Source: Candidatus Eremiobacter antarcticus
Lineage (GTDB): Bacteria; Vulcanimicrobiota; Vulcanimicrobiia; Eremiobacterales; Eremiobacteraceae
Reading direction: 5' to 3'
Length of the DNA: 64,000 nucleotides
NCBI GenBank assembly: GCA_003244105.1
Contig: QHBK01000006.1
Location: 248,001 to 312,000, forward strand
The notes below the pieces were generated by a model. The model did no database searches, was not told the origin of the DNA, and worked only from the letters and a program-made list of their open reading frames with translations. The position numbers were made by a program, and so were the translations under genes. How positions within the stretch are numbered: position 1 is the stretch's first letter; each line of letters opens with the position of its first letter. This document shows positions 46,415 through 55,204 of this stretch, piece after piece.

Positions 46415-47692
46415 TTGTGCGCAAGTTTACCGCTTGCGCGCCCAGAAGCGGCGCCTGTTTTGGAAGAAACGCAGAGCGATTATTCGGCGGGCATATTCGC
46501 CAACCGGAGCTTCCGGCTGTTCTACACCGGCCAGGCATTCAGCTACGTGGGGGACGGCCTGCGCAGCTTGGCCATTCCTCTGCTGGTCTTCCATCTGACA
46601 GGCTCGGCGCTCTCGCTCGGCGTGACGTACGCACTTGAGTTCTTGCCTTTTGCTTTGGCAGGTTTAGTGGGCGGTTCGTTGGCCGACCGCTTGGACCGCA
46701 AGCGCCTCATGATCGGCTGCGATTTCGTCCGCTGCGCCATCCTTTTGCTGTTCGTCGTCGCCTCGCTGCGAGGCTTTCTCTCGTTGCCGTTGATCTATGC
46801 GGGCATCACCATCATCGCGATTTGCGCTGCCATCTTTTTGGGCGGCCAGTCCACGAGCGTGCCGTTCCTCGTGGGCAAGCACCGCGCGAGCCAAGCGGTC
46901 TCGAGCCTGATAGCGACCGAACAGGCGACGAATTTGATCGCTCCGCCGATCGGCGGCGCTTTGTTTTCGATGGGCGGCGCCTTGCCCGCGCTCGTCGTGA
47001 ATGCGCTGACGTATCTGATATCGCAAGTGGCGATCGCAAACGTGAAGACGTTGGGTCCGGACAAACCCGCGACGTTGCCGACGCGCGCGGAATTCATCTC
47101 AGACATCGCAGAGGGCTTCCGTTTCTTGTCGGGCGACGCCGCTATGCGGGCAACGACGTTGCTGTCGCTCGCGCTGAACTTTTTCGGGATGATGGCGATG
47201 GCCGTCTACATCCCTTTTTACAAAGTCGCCCTGCACGCATCAGACGCCCAAGTCGGTGTGACGCTCGGCATCGTTGCGCTGGGAGCCATCGCCGGTTCGG
47301 CGCTTGCGGGCACGCTTGCGACTTCGTGGCCCTTCGGGATGTCGCTGTGCATCGCGTATGCGGTCGACGGAGTCATCTTCGTGCCGGTCATCTTCGCGCA
47401 GAATCTTTGGGTCGCAGCGACGTTTTGGGCCTTGGCGAGCGCCGGCGGCGCCTTCGAAGTCACGCAGATTATCAGCTGGCGCATGCGGGTGATCCCGCAG
47501 GAGAAGATCGGGCGCGTGTTCGGCGCCGTGCGCATGATCGCGTTGGGGGGCGTCGTTCCGGGAACGATCCTGGGCGGTTTTCTGGCCGACAGGCTGGGAG
47601 TGCGCTTCCCCATCGCGTTGTCGACGTGGGGATTCCTGATCGTGGCGCTCTACGCGTTCGCCATAGCGCCGCTGCGCCGCGATGCTCGCTGA
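46415..47692 (+). CDS. MFS transporter, MFS_3/enterobactin-exporter-like
   Basis: A 425-residue, 12-helix transporter. Motif A (GGSLADRLDRKRLMIGCD) and the repeat-two equivalent (GFLADRLGVRFPIAL) are clear, with GQAFSYVGDGLRSLAIPLLV at the first helix. This subgroup exports small molecules such as siderophores or macrolides; the cargo here is undefined. The TTG 46415 start has AAAAGG upstream; a TTG 15 codons later is an alternative. It follows the hypothetical secreted protein by 36 nt, which includes an A-rich stretch. Confidence 0.88.
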   Translation: MCASLPLARPEAAPVLEETQSDYSAGIFANRSFRLFYTGQAFSYVGDGLRSLAIPLLVFHLTGSALSLGVTYALEFLPFALAGLVGGSLADRLDRKRLMIGCDFVRCAILLLFVVASLRGFLSLPLIYAGITIIAICAAIFLGGQSTSVPFLVGKHRASQAVSSLIATEQATNLIAPPIGGALFSMGGALPALVVNALTYLISQVAIANVKTLGPDKPATLPTRAEFISDIAEGFRFLSGDAAMRATTLLSLALNFFGMMAMAVYIPFYKVALHASDAQVGVTLGIVALGAIAGSALAGTLATSWPFGMSLCIAYAVDGVIFVPVIFAQNLWVAATFWALASAGGAFEVTQIISWRMRVIPQEKIGRVFGAVRMIALGGVVPGTILGGFLADRLGVRFPIALSTWGFLIVALYAFAIAPLRRDAR

Positions 47693-47755
47693 CCGGCTAG
47701 GGGCCGAGCTGCTGGACAGCATCCGAGAGTCTGAACTGCGCGCGACAACCGGCCG

Positions 47756-48469
47756 ATGAGGATAGAACAGGTCTACTTCGACAAAGGCGGTCAGACAGTG
47801 AAACATGTAAACGCTCGAACCGGGCTCGACCGGCGGTACAACCGCAGTTGGCTGCTGCTCATCACCGTCGTATGCACGCTGGCCTTGATCGGACAAAGCC
47901 GTGGAGACGGGTTCGGGTTTTCGCCGCCGAGCGGATGGCGCGCCCAAAAAGCGCCGGCCGGCTTCGTAGGGCTTTGGACAAGACCTGATGCGCTCGAGGC
48001 GCTCAATCTGTCAACAGCTTCTTTCAACGGCAGCGTGTCCGCGTTCGCGAACGACATCCTCGCCATCCAACGATGGAAAACGCCGTCGCTGCACGTCTAC
48101 GCGAACCAGCCGTTCACGATCTGCGGCAACCACACCGGGCGATATCTGATCTGGACATCGATGTTTCGCGGGCGATCCTGGATCCACGAGCAAATGCTCG
48201 GTCTTTGGGGGACCAACGGCTACATATCGTCATACGTGCGGCCTTCGAATCACCCGCCAAGCGCCGCCGCACGCGCGTCGCTCGTGAGCGTCTGCGGCGT
48301 CGCGGGCGGAGGGGCGCCCAATCAATCCGCGCCTCAAGCGGCCCCCGCGCCCCAGAGCCAGCCGGCTGCGCCCGCAAACCAACCGCCCCCTGCGCCGAAC
48401 AGCGGCGTGCCGACGCCGTATGTCTACCCGAGCTTGGCGCCGCGCTACGTGCCCGTCATACCTATGTGA
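47756..48469 (+). CDS. hypothetical secreted protein with Pro/Ala/Gln-rich tail
   Basis: A 237-residue protein with a basic N-terminus followed by a hydrophobic segment (WLLLITVVCTLALIG) near residues 32-46, best read as a signal or anchor. The mature region is about 120 residues with Trp-rich text (SGWRAQKAPAGFVGLWTRPD; TGRYLIWTSMFRGRSWIHEQ), then a low-complexity Pro/Ala/Gln region. GTG at 47798 is another possible start and gives a more typical leader. I do not recognise a family. It ends 15 nt before phhB on the opposite strand. Confidence 0.65.
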   Translation: MRIEQVYFDKGGQTVKHVNARTGLDRRYNRSWLLLITVVCTLALIGQSRGDGFGFSPPSGWRAQKAPAGFVGLWTRPDALEALNLSTASFNGSVSAFANDILAIQRWKTPSLHVYANQPFTICGNHTGRYLIWTSMFRGRSWIHEQMLGLWGTNGYISSYVRPSNHPPSAAARASLVSVCGVAGGGAPNQSAPQAAPAPQSQPAAPANQPPPAPNSGVPTPYVYPSLAPRYVPVIPM

Positions 48470-48484
48470 CGCTCGACCAACCGG

Positions 48485-48829
48485 CTAGAGCCGAGCACCC
48501 TCATCTCGCGGCAGCGCGTCGCATTTGGCGGCGAAGATGAAGTCGCTCTCCGTCAGTCCGTCGATCTTGTGCGTGAGGATCTCGAGCACGACCTCGCCAT
48601 AGCTCAAGCGCACGTCCGGGTGATGCTTCTGCTCTTCCGCCAGCGCTCCCACTCGGTTCACAAAGTCCAGCGCCTTGACGAAATTCTTGAAACGGTACTC
48701 TTTGCGCAAGTGATGGTTGTCCACCGCCTGCCAGCCGGTCAGCTGTGGCAAAAGCTCCGCGATTTTGTCAGACTCGAGCGGCGGCACCCCTCCGCGGCAC
48801 GGCACGCAGGTCTGTTCAGCTAGTCCCAT
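48485..48829 (-). CDS. phhB: 4a-hydroxytetrahydrobiopterin dehydratase (PCD)
   Basis: A 114-residue protein started at ATG 48829, with AGAGG 5 nt upstream; GTG 48832 is adjacent and in frame. It is the pterin-4a-carbinolamine dehydratase fold, with the catalytic histidines in EEQKHHPDVRLSYGEVVLEI near residue 68 and YRFKNFVKALDFVNRV before it. The enzyme recycles tetrahydrobiopterin after aromatic amino acid hydroxylation, although in bacteria lacking such hydroxylases it may serve in folate or Moco-related roles. It is followed on the same strand by nothing for 15 nt, then a convergent gene. Confidence 0.93.
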   Translation of the reverse strand: MGLAEQTCVPCRGGVPPLESDKIAELLPQLTGWQAVDNHHLRKEYRFKNFVKALDFVNRVGALAEEQKHHPDVRLSYGEVVLEILTHKIDGLTESDFIFAAKCDALPRDEGARL

Positions 48830-48853
48830 CACAGCCTCTTTTCCGCCGGACGC

Positions 48854-49489
48854 TCACGCGTGGCCGAACCCGGCGCTCTTCAGCCCGTTGAGCATGAACT
48901 GCACCGCTAGCGCGGAGAGGATGATCCCGAGCAAGCGCGTGAGCACTCCGACGCCCGTCTTGCGCAATGCGTGGAGCACCAAGTCGGCGCCTCTCATGCA
49001 CAGCCACGTGACGAACAGCGCGAGCCCGTACGCCACGTAGATGATGACCAGACGCAGATGATGACCGGCGCTCAGATTCACGAGCAGCAGAACGGTGGCG
49101 ATCGTGCCCGGCCCCGAGATCATGGGAATGGCCAGCGGGAAGACCGCGACTGCGTCCAGATCGGCGGCGGCCTCAGCCTCGGTCTCCGGCGCCGTCTTGG
49201 CGCGCGACGGCCGCGCGAAAAGCATGTCGATGGAGATGAGCAGCAGCAAGATGCCGCCTGCGATGGAAAACGCAGGCAGCGTGATCCCCAAGTACTGCAA
49301 CAGATAGCGCCCGACCGCCGCCATGAAGACGATCACGGCGGCCGCCACCAACACCGCACGATTGACGATCTTGTTGCGGCTTTCCGGTGAGGCGTGAGCG
49401 GTCAGGGCGAGCGTCGTCGGGACCATGCCGACGGGATCGAGGATGGTGAACGCCGTCGCTATGGCGGTGATGGTGAAATGCAGGTCCAC
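48854..49489 (-). CDS. MarC family integral membrane protein
   Basis: A 211-residue protein with six hydrophobic segments. The family is recognised by the opening ITAIATAFTILDPVGMVP and the mid-protein FPLAIPMISGPGTIATVLLL, with the loop ASPESRNKIVNRAV between. Once thought linked to multiple antibiotic resistance, MarC proteins have no proven transport activity. The loop between helices 3 and 4 carries an acidic stretch (TEAEAAADLD). It is in line with phhB, 24 nt upstream of it. Confidence 0.9.
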   Translation of the reverse strand: MDLHFTITAIATAFTILDPVGMVPTTLALTAHASPESRNKIVNRAVLVAAAVIVFMAAVGRYLLQYLGITLPAFSIAGGILLLLISIDMLFARPSRAKTAPETEAEAAADLDAVAVFPLAIPMISGPGTIATVLLLVNLSAGHHLRLVIIYVAYGLALFVTWLCMRGADLVLHALRKTGVGVLTRLLGIILSALAVQFMLNGLKSAGFGHA

Positions 49490-49522
49490 GAAGGCGACGT
49501 TATGGGCGTTCCGAGCGCCTCC

Positions 49523-52219
49523 CTACGTTGGCGCGGGCAGGGCCTGAGCAGCGATCATGTGGGAGAACTGCTCCACAAGCGCGGGATCGAACTGGCTGCC
49601 GGCGCCTTTCTGCAGCTCTGCCAGCGCCTCGGGTTCGCTCATGCCCTTGTGATACGGCCGGTCCATGACCATCGCGGAGAACGCGTCGATCAGCATCAAG
49701 ATGCGCGACAACAAGGGGATATCGCCGGCTGAAAGCTTGGCCGGATAGCCGCGGCCGTCAAACCGCTCGTGGTGGTAAAGCACCGCATTGGCGGCGTCTT
49801 TGAAGCCCGGTATGTGCTCGATCAGCATCGCTCCGATGGCTGGATGACGCCGGATGAGATCGTACTCGTCGCGCGTCAGACGGCCGGGCTTGCGCAAGAC
49901 CTGATCGGGAATGGCGATCTTGCCGATGTCGTGCAGCACGCTCGACAGCAGAAGCGACCGGGTATCCGATTCCGAGAGGCTGAGCAGTTGGGCGAAGTCC
50001 TTACCAAGGCGGTTGACGTGTTCGAGATGATTGCGCGTCGCCGGATCGCGTGCCAAAAGCGCGGCCAAAAGCTCCGACACGGGCTCGAAGTTGCCTTCCA
50101 GTCGCAGCTGCGTCGTTCCGACGCGCTGCAGCCGCGCCATCGGCCGCCCTTGGCGTTTGCTCTGATATAACGCAGCGTCGGCCTTGATGATGATCTCGGC
50201 GGGGGTCCACCCGTCGGTGGGAACCGATGCCATGCCGATCGAGCAGCGCAATGGGATGGCGGCTCCGTCGTGAAGCATGAGCGCCCGGCTCGCGACGTCC
50301 AGCTCGATGCGTTCGGCTGTCAGCAAGCCATGCTCTGCATCCGTATCCGGCAGGATGATCATGAATTCGTCGCCGCCGTAACGGCCGATGATGTCCGAGG
50401 CCCGGCACGTCGTCTGCAGCACGGTCGTCAGCATGCGCAGCGCGTCATCGCCCACAGGATGGCCGTAGGTGTCGTTGACCAGCTTGAAGTTGTCGATGTC
50501 CATCATCAGCACGACGAGCGGCTCGCTCGTGAAACGCGACCGGGCGATCTCTTCTTCGAGTCGCGTCTTCAAGTAGCGGTGATGGAAAAGATTGGTCAGG
50601 GGATCGCGATCCGCTCGGTTGCGGGCTTCGCCGAACAGCTGGGCGTTCTGCACGGCAAGAGCAAGCTGTTCGCCGATGGCGGTCAGGATGCGCACGCTCG
50701 ACTCATCGAAGGCGTTCTCGTTATAGGACTGCGCCGACATCACACCGATGCAGCGGTCGCCCAAGCGTAGGGGCGCCATGGCCACGGATTTCACGGATTT
50801 GCTGTTGCTGTGGATGTGCTGATGAGGCTGGTCATTGATCTCGGCTTCGGTGTGCAGCACCATCGGCTGCCTGGTCTCCATGACCTTCTGCGCGAACGAA
50901 TTCTCCAAGGGCGTGACGTGCGGCGGGGTGATGTCGTTGCCCTCGATCGAGAACTCGGACCGCATGGCGGCCCCTTCGACGGGCAGCGCGACGTAGAAGA
51001 CCTTCGCATCCATCACGCGGCGCACTTCATCGCACACGGTCTGGCACAGCGCGCCGATCGACAGCTGCGCCGACAGCGCTTTCGAGACTTCCGCCAGCAG
51101 CTGCAGTTCGCGCGCTCGCTGCTCCGCCCGGCCCAAATGCTGTGAATTTTCGACCGCGATCGCGGTCTGTTCGGCGATCGCCACCAGCACATCGCGGTCG
51201 CGCTCGCTGTAGGCGTGCGTGCGCGTGCTCTGCGCACAGATCACTCCGATGGTCCGGCTGCCGGTCCTCATCGGAACCGCCAGTGCCGACAGCACGTCGT
51301 CGCCGTCGCCACGTTGGATGGAAGGATAGCGGCGGAAGTCCTCACCGGTGCGGACGATGACCGGCTGGCCCTCGCGGAAGACATAACCGGTGAGCGAACC
51401 CTCGAGCGGGATAGGATCGCCGTCCTCCACCATGCGGTAGCGATCGACGCAATACGGAAGCGTCATCTGGCCCTGCTCCCAGGTGCCCAGAGCGACGAAG
51501 AAGGTGCCGGCATCCATCACGTTGCCGACGAGGCGATGGAGGCGAGAAAACAGCCTGCGCAGATCGCGCTCGGCACTGAGCGCGCGCGCTGCTTCCAACA
51601 TCAGGCGCAGCTCGGTGCTGCGCGCGCGCGCTTCCTCGCCGACGAGCTTGCAGCGCACCACCACCGCCGCGAGGTCCGCTGCCGCGGTGACATACTCGAG
51701 TTCGGCCGGACCGTACACGCTCTCGCGCCGAGTGCGCACACCGATGTAGCCGAGCGTCTTGCCCTCGTACCGCATGGGCGCCATGATTACCGAGCCCGAT
51801 CCATCGCCCGTCGACTGCAAGAAGCCGCCGGTCGGGAGCTTGCGGATCTGTCCGAAAAGCATCGGCCTTCCGACGCGCAGAGTCTGCGTGACGAATTTCT
51901 TGTCGATGATGGGCAAGGAGTCGCGTTCGTCGATGTTGCGTTGATACTGTAGGCGGTAGCCGTCCGGCGCCATGACGTCGGCGGTGGCGGCCACCAAAAT
52001 AGGCGCCTCCATGACCTCTCGGACCAGGGCGTGCAGGTTCGCGAAGAAGTGGTCCTCGGCTTGCGACGAGCTCAAATCGAGCAGGCGCGCGTAGAAGTTG
52101 CCCGCAGAAGGTACGGCGACGGCGCTGTGATCTTTGTCAACGGCGGCTTGACCGACTGCGCTGCTCTTCTCGAGCGGAAGCGCAGATGAGCCCTGTATGA
52201 AGGGCCTGACTTGGGCCAT
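49523..52219 (-). CDS. cyclic-di-GMP signalling protein: three GAF domains, GGDEF, HD-GYP
   Basis: An 898-residue protein started at ATG 52219. An N-terminal GAF-like module (about 45-195) is followed by GAF modules at about 205-360 and 370-530. The GGDEF domain (about 540-700) has NLFHHRYLKTRLEEEI and an intact active loop RYGGDEFMIILPD. The HD-GYP domain (about 705-898) has VLHDIGKIAIPDQVL and YHHERFDGRGYPAKL, the conserved phosphodiesterase signature. It may thus both make and break c-di-GMP under control of small ligands. No membrane segment is evident, so it is probably cytoplasmic. Confidence 0.9.
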   Translation of the reverse strand: MAQVRPFIQGSSALPLEKSSAVGQAAVDKDHSAVAVPSAGNFYARLLDLSSSQAEDHFFANLHALVREVMEAPILVAATADVMAPDGYRLQYQRNIDERDSLPIIDKKFVTQTLRVGRPMLFGQIRKLPTGGFLQSTGDGSGSVIMAPMRYEGKTLGYIGVRTRRESVYGPAELEYVTAAADLAAVVVRCKLVGEEARARSTELRLMLEAARALSAERDLRRLFSRLHRLVGNVMDAGTFFVALGTWEQGQMTLPYCVDRYRMVEDGDPIPLEGSLTGYVFREGQPVIVRTGEDFRRYPSIQRGDGDDVLSALAVPMRTGSRTIGVICAQSTRTHAYSERDRDVLVAIAEQTAIAVENSQHLGRAEQRARELQLLAEVSKALSAQLSIGALCQTVCDEVRRVMDAKVFYVALPVEGAAMRSEFSIEGNDITPPHVTPLENSFAQKVMETRQPMVLHTEAEINDQPHQHIHSNSKSVKSVAMAPLRLGDRCIGVMSAQSYNENAFDESSVRILTAIGEQLALAVQNAQLFGEARNRADRDPLTNLFHHRYLKTRLEEEIARSRFTSEPLVVLMMDIDNFKLVNDTYGHPVGDDALRMLTTVLQTTCRASDIIGRYGGDEFMIILPDTDAEHGLLTAERIELDVASRALMLHDGAAIPLRCSIGMASVPTDGWTPAEIIIKADAALYQSKRQGRPMARLQRVGTTQLRLEGNFEPVSELLAALLARDPATRNHLEHVNRLGKDFAQLLSLSESDTRSLLLSSVLHDIGKIAIPDQVLRKPGRLTRDEYDLIRRHPAIGAMLIEHIPGFKDAANAVLYHHERFDGRGYPAKLSAGDIPLLSRILMLIDAFSAMVMDRPYHKGMSEPEALAELQKGAGSQFDPALVEQFSHMIAAQALPAPT

Positions 52220-52341
52220 TATTGTGTGCACATCCTGGTGACGTGACCAGCCGTGAAGGCGGCCTGTGACAGCGGCCGCAGGCCGTCGCCTGCAGCGGCA
52301 GCGCCCCGTGCCGAGCAAGGCAGCTGGATGAGGCTGCGGTT

Positions 52342-52370
52342 TGAGGCGCACATCGCGCTTTCGCGCCTCA
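52342..52370 (-). repeat. 8-bp perfect inverted repeat in the leader of the c-di-GMP gene
   Basis: TGAGGCGC (52342-52349) and GCGCCTCA (52363-52370) are perfect complements around a 13-nt loop. It lies about 120 nt before ATG 52219 and would form a stable hairpin in the transcript. No T-run follows in the transcribed direction, so it is not a plain terminator. Confidence 0.5.
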
Positions 52371-52429
52371 TAGCCTTGAACTCAAAGCGGTTTCGGCTCG
52401 ATCAGCCCGAGACCGAATTCGACCGTCTC

Positions 52430-52435
52430 ATTATA
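52430..52435 (-). promoter_or_regulatory. candidate -10 box for the c-di-GMP signalling gene
   Basis: Minus strand TATAAT, a perfect -10 hexamer, about 210 nt upstream of ATG 52219. No good -35 is found at 16-18 nt. If used, the message would have a leader of about 200 nt containing the hairpin at 52342-52370. Confidence 0.3.
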
Positions 52436-52527
52436 AGGCCGCGGCGTCTGTGGGAAGATTGCGCTGCGTCACAGAGGACGAGCGTCACTATTCCGGCCCC
52501 CAGGGGACTTGGCGCCGCTACGTTTGA

Positions 52528-53850
52528 TCAGCGCGAGCGCGCTGCGTACGCCTCATCCAATATCTCGACGACGTGCCGCACCCGCATGCGCGACCCGCGC
52601 TGCGCGAGGCCTGCCTGGAGTTGCATGGAGCAACCGGGATTCGCCGTGGCGACGACATCGGCGCTCGTCTCGAGCACGGCCTCAATCTTCTCGTCCAAAA
52701 TCGCTTGCGCAAGATGCGGATGGGTGAGGCTGTAGACGCCGGCAGCCCCGCAGCACTGGGAGGCGTTTCGCAACTCGATATAGCGCAAGCCCGGAATCGC
52801 TTGCAGCAGGGCCCGAGGCTGGTGTGAGATGCCCTGGCCGTGGACCAGGTGACAAGCATCCTGGTAGGTCACAGCGATCGGCAGCTTTGCAAAGCCGGAC
52901 ACAAGCGATGTCTCGGCGAGAAATTCCGTGACGTCTTTCACGCGCGCAGCGAACGCCAGCGCGGGCTGCGCATATTCGGAATCGTCCTTGAGCAGTTCCC
53001 CGTATTCTTTCATGACGGCGCCGCATCCGGCGGAGTTCACGATGATGGCGTCCAGCGGCGCGCGCCCAAAGGCGTCGATGTTCGCGCGCGCCAGGTCTTT
53101 GGCGATGGCGCGCTCGCCCGCGTGCACGTTCAGCGCCCCGCAGCACCACTGGCCCGTGGGCACGCGCACGTCGCACCCGTTGCGAGCCAACACGCGCACG
53201 GTGGCCTCGTGCGTATGGCGGAAGAGCGAGTCCATGACGCACCCGAGCAGTAAGCCGACGACCGCGCGGCGGCGACCGATGGCAGGCGTGACCGGAGGCA
53301 TGGCCGATGCCGACGGTTCAACGTGCTTGTCTCGGCGCGGCAGCATATCGACGAGGCGGCGCAGTCTGTTTCCCCGCGGCAAAGTGTCGAATGCGGCGGC
53401 GAAACCCGGTACAGACGCGATCGCGCGCGAGGGCCACATGAGCGCCCGGAAAAGCCACCGCCGCGGCAGGACGAGCCGAAACGCGAGTTGGCGGAAGATC
53501 ATCCATCCTTTGGAATGCGGCGCGAGATCGCGATGCTGCTCCACTTGGAAGCGGCCATACTCCAGCAGGCGCCCGAAGGGGACACCCGCGGGGCATACCG
53601 TTTCACATGCCCGGCAGCCCAAACAGCGATACAGGTGATCGGCCAAGTGCTGATTGATCTCCGCCTCTCCCAACGCCACTTGCTTCATCAAGAAGATGCG
53701 CCCGCGCGGAGAATCCGGCTCGAACCCCAACAAGCGGTATGTTGGACACGCCTGCTCGCACAATCCGCAGCGAGTACAGAGATCGAGGTCTGCAAGCGCA
53801 GGCCTTTCCGGTCCCGAGTAGCCCGGAGACACGCCAGGCACGCGCTTCAA
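52528..53850 (-). CDS. glcF: glycolate oxidase iron-sulfur subunit
   Basis: A 440-residue subunit with two ferredoxin motifs, LCTRCGLCEQACPTYRLLG near residue 25 and CLGCRACETVCPAGVPFG near residue 76, then two CCG domains: WCCGALNVHAG near residue 234 and SQCCGAAGVYSLT near residue 374, each preceded by a Cys-containing segment. It passes electrons from the flavin subunits to the quinone pool. TTG 53850 overlaps the glcE stop (TTGA). The C-terminal TANPGCSMQLQAGL is also typical. Confidence 0.94.
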   Translation of the reverse strand: MKRVPGVSPGYSGPERPALADLDLCTRCGLCEQACPTYRLLGFEPDSPRGRIFLMKQVALGEAEINQHLADHLYRCLGCRACETVCPAGVPFGRLLEYGRFQVEQHRDLAPHSKGWMIFRQLAFRLVLPRRWLFRALMWPSRAIASVPGFAAAFDTLPRGNRLRRLVDMLPRRDKHVEPSASAMPPVTPAIGRRRAVVGLLLGCVMDSLFRHTHEATVRVLARNGCDVRVPTGQWCCGALNVHAGERAIAKDLARANIDAFGRAPLDAIIVNSAGCGAVMKEYGELLKDDSEYAQPALAFAARVKDVTEFLAETSLVSGFAKLPIAVTYQDACHLVHGQGISHQPRALLQAIPGLRYIELRNASQCCGAAGVYSLTHPHLAQAILDEKIEAVLETSADVVATANPGCSMQLQAGLAQRGSRMRVRHVVEILDEAYAARSR

Positions 53851-55202
53851 ATGCCTCCCAGAAAACGGCCTGGATCGAACGTACCGCTGGGATCGAATGC
53901 CGCCTTGAGCTTGCGCATAAGGGCGATGGGAGCGCGCAGCGGCAATGCGGGCAACAGGTGCTCCCCGATCTGCGGGGGAGCGAACAGAAACTCAACGCTC
54001 CAGCCGTGCGCCTCACAGGCGTTTGCGAACGCTCGCAGCCCGCTTGGGGCAGCGGTCGACACATGAGCGTCGGCACGCACGTGCACGAACGTGAGACCGA
54101 CTGCCGGATGCGCCGTGCACTCGGTGTCAGGGCCCAGCGAAAGCGCCCGCGCCATAACCGCGGCCACGTGCGAAGGCTGGCTTATGACCTTCATGCCGGC
54201 GACCGTAGCGGGCGAATAGGCTGCGCCGCAGGCTAGCTCCGCGATATCGGCCCAGGCGTGCTGCACCTGAGCTTGCGCGACCATCTCTATGCGTACGCCG
54301 CTTGCGGCGGCGGCTGACGCGGCTTTGCATATACGGGTTATGCCATCGGCCTGACGCGCGATCGCTCCGCGCGTGCCGCCCAAGCGCAAGACGAGCATCC
54401 ACGCATGCCCGTCATGCAAGCCGCCGCCCAAGGAACGCACGCGATGAGCGGACCGAGCGTCGTGCAGAGTCGTCGCGGAAGGGAAGAGCGGCGAGCTGGC
54501 CACGTCCAAAGCGGCCTGGCACGCGGGCTCGAGGCGCTCAAAGGTCGCGACCAGCCCGGCCTCCGCTTGAGGGAGCGGCGCGACCTTGAGGGTGACATCG
54601 GCGATCGCCCCGAGCGTGCCGCGCGCGCCCACGAACAGCTTAGGAATGTCGTAGCCAGCCACGCTTTTGACGACCCGCGCTCCGCTGAAGGCGGTCGAAC
54701 CATCGGAGAGGCTCACATGCATGCCGAGAACGTTGTCGCGCAAAGCCCCAAAGCGCTGGCGCAGCGCTCCATCCCTTCGTCCTGAGAGGATCCCGCCGAT
54801 CGTTCCCTCGGCCGCATGGGAGGGATCGCACGGGAAGAACTGACCCTGCGCGCGCAGCGCGCTCTGCAAGTCTGAGAACTTGGTGCCGGCGCCGACGGTG
54901 ACGGTCAGATCCGCGGGCGCATACTCCACGATGCCGTCGCAGCGCGTCATGTCGAGCACCGCGTCGATCGAGACGGGGGGCGGCGGCCGCCACTGCGCCG
55001 TGCCGGCTCCCCGGATGATGACGGCGGCCCCTTCCTGTCTCAGAGCGCTCACGATCCTCGCAGCTTCGCGCGCGTTGTGCGGGGAGAAGACCAGCTTGGG
55101 CGTGCAGCCTCCCACCGAGTAGCGCGCGCACTCGTCGGGCCGGACCCGCGGCCGGCTGCCGGTATGCTTGCGCAGGTCTGCTGCGAAGGGCAGGTTCAGC
55201 AT
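53847..55202 (-). CDS. glcE: glycolate oxidase FAD-binding subunit
   Basis: A 451-residue FAD_binding_4 protein started at ATG 55202 (MLNLPFAADLRKHTG), 2 nt after the glcD stop. The frame upstream is Arg-rich and belongs to glcD. Flavin-binding blocks are AAVIIRGAGTAQWRPPPPV and HAAEGTIGGILSGRRDG, followed by VKSVAGYDIPKLFVGARGTLG. It is longer than E. coli GlcE (about 350 residues), with an extended middle. It works with GlcD and GlcF to oxidise glycolate to glyoxylate. Confidence 0.92.
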   Translation of the reverse strand: MLNLPFAADLRKHTGSRPRVRPDECARYSVGGCTPKLVFSPHNAREAARIVSALRQEGAAVIIRGAGTAQWRPPPPVSIDAVLDMTRCDGIVEYAPADLTVTVGAGTKFSDLQSALRAQGQFFPCDPSHAAEGTIGGILSGRRDGALRQRFGALRDNVLGMHVSLSDGSTAFSGARVVKSVAGYDIPKLFVGARGTLGAIADVTLKVAPLPQAEAGLVATFERLEPACQAALDVASSPLFPSATTLHDARSAHRVRSLGGGLHDGHAWMLVLRLGGTRGAIARQADGITRICKAASAAAASGVRIEMVAQAQVQHAWADIAELACGAAYSPATVAGMKVISQPSHVAAVMARALSLGPDTECTAHPAVGLTFVHVRADAHVSTAAPSGLRAFANACEAHGWSVEFLFAPPQIGEHLLPALPLRAPIALMRKLKAAFDPSGTFDPGRFLGGI

Positions 55203-55204
55203 CG

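Larger units (their letters stand above)
52220..52527. other. 308-nt intergenic region upstream of the GAF-GGDEF-HD-GYP gene
   Basis: No convincing gene lies here; overlapping frames are Arg-rich shadows. On the minus strand it contains a perfect TATAAT and, between that and the gene, an 8-bp hairpin (both listed separately). No motif of a c-di-GMP riboswitch or other known riboswitch is visible to me. Confidence 0.6.
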
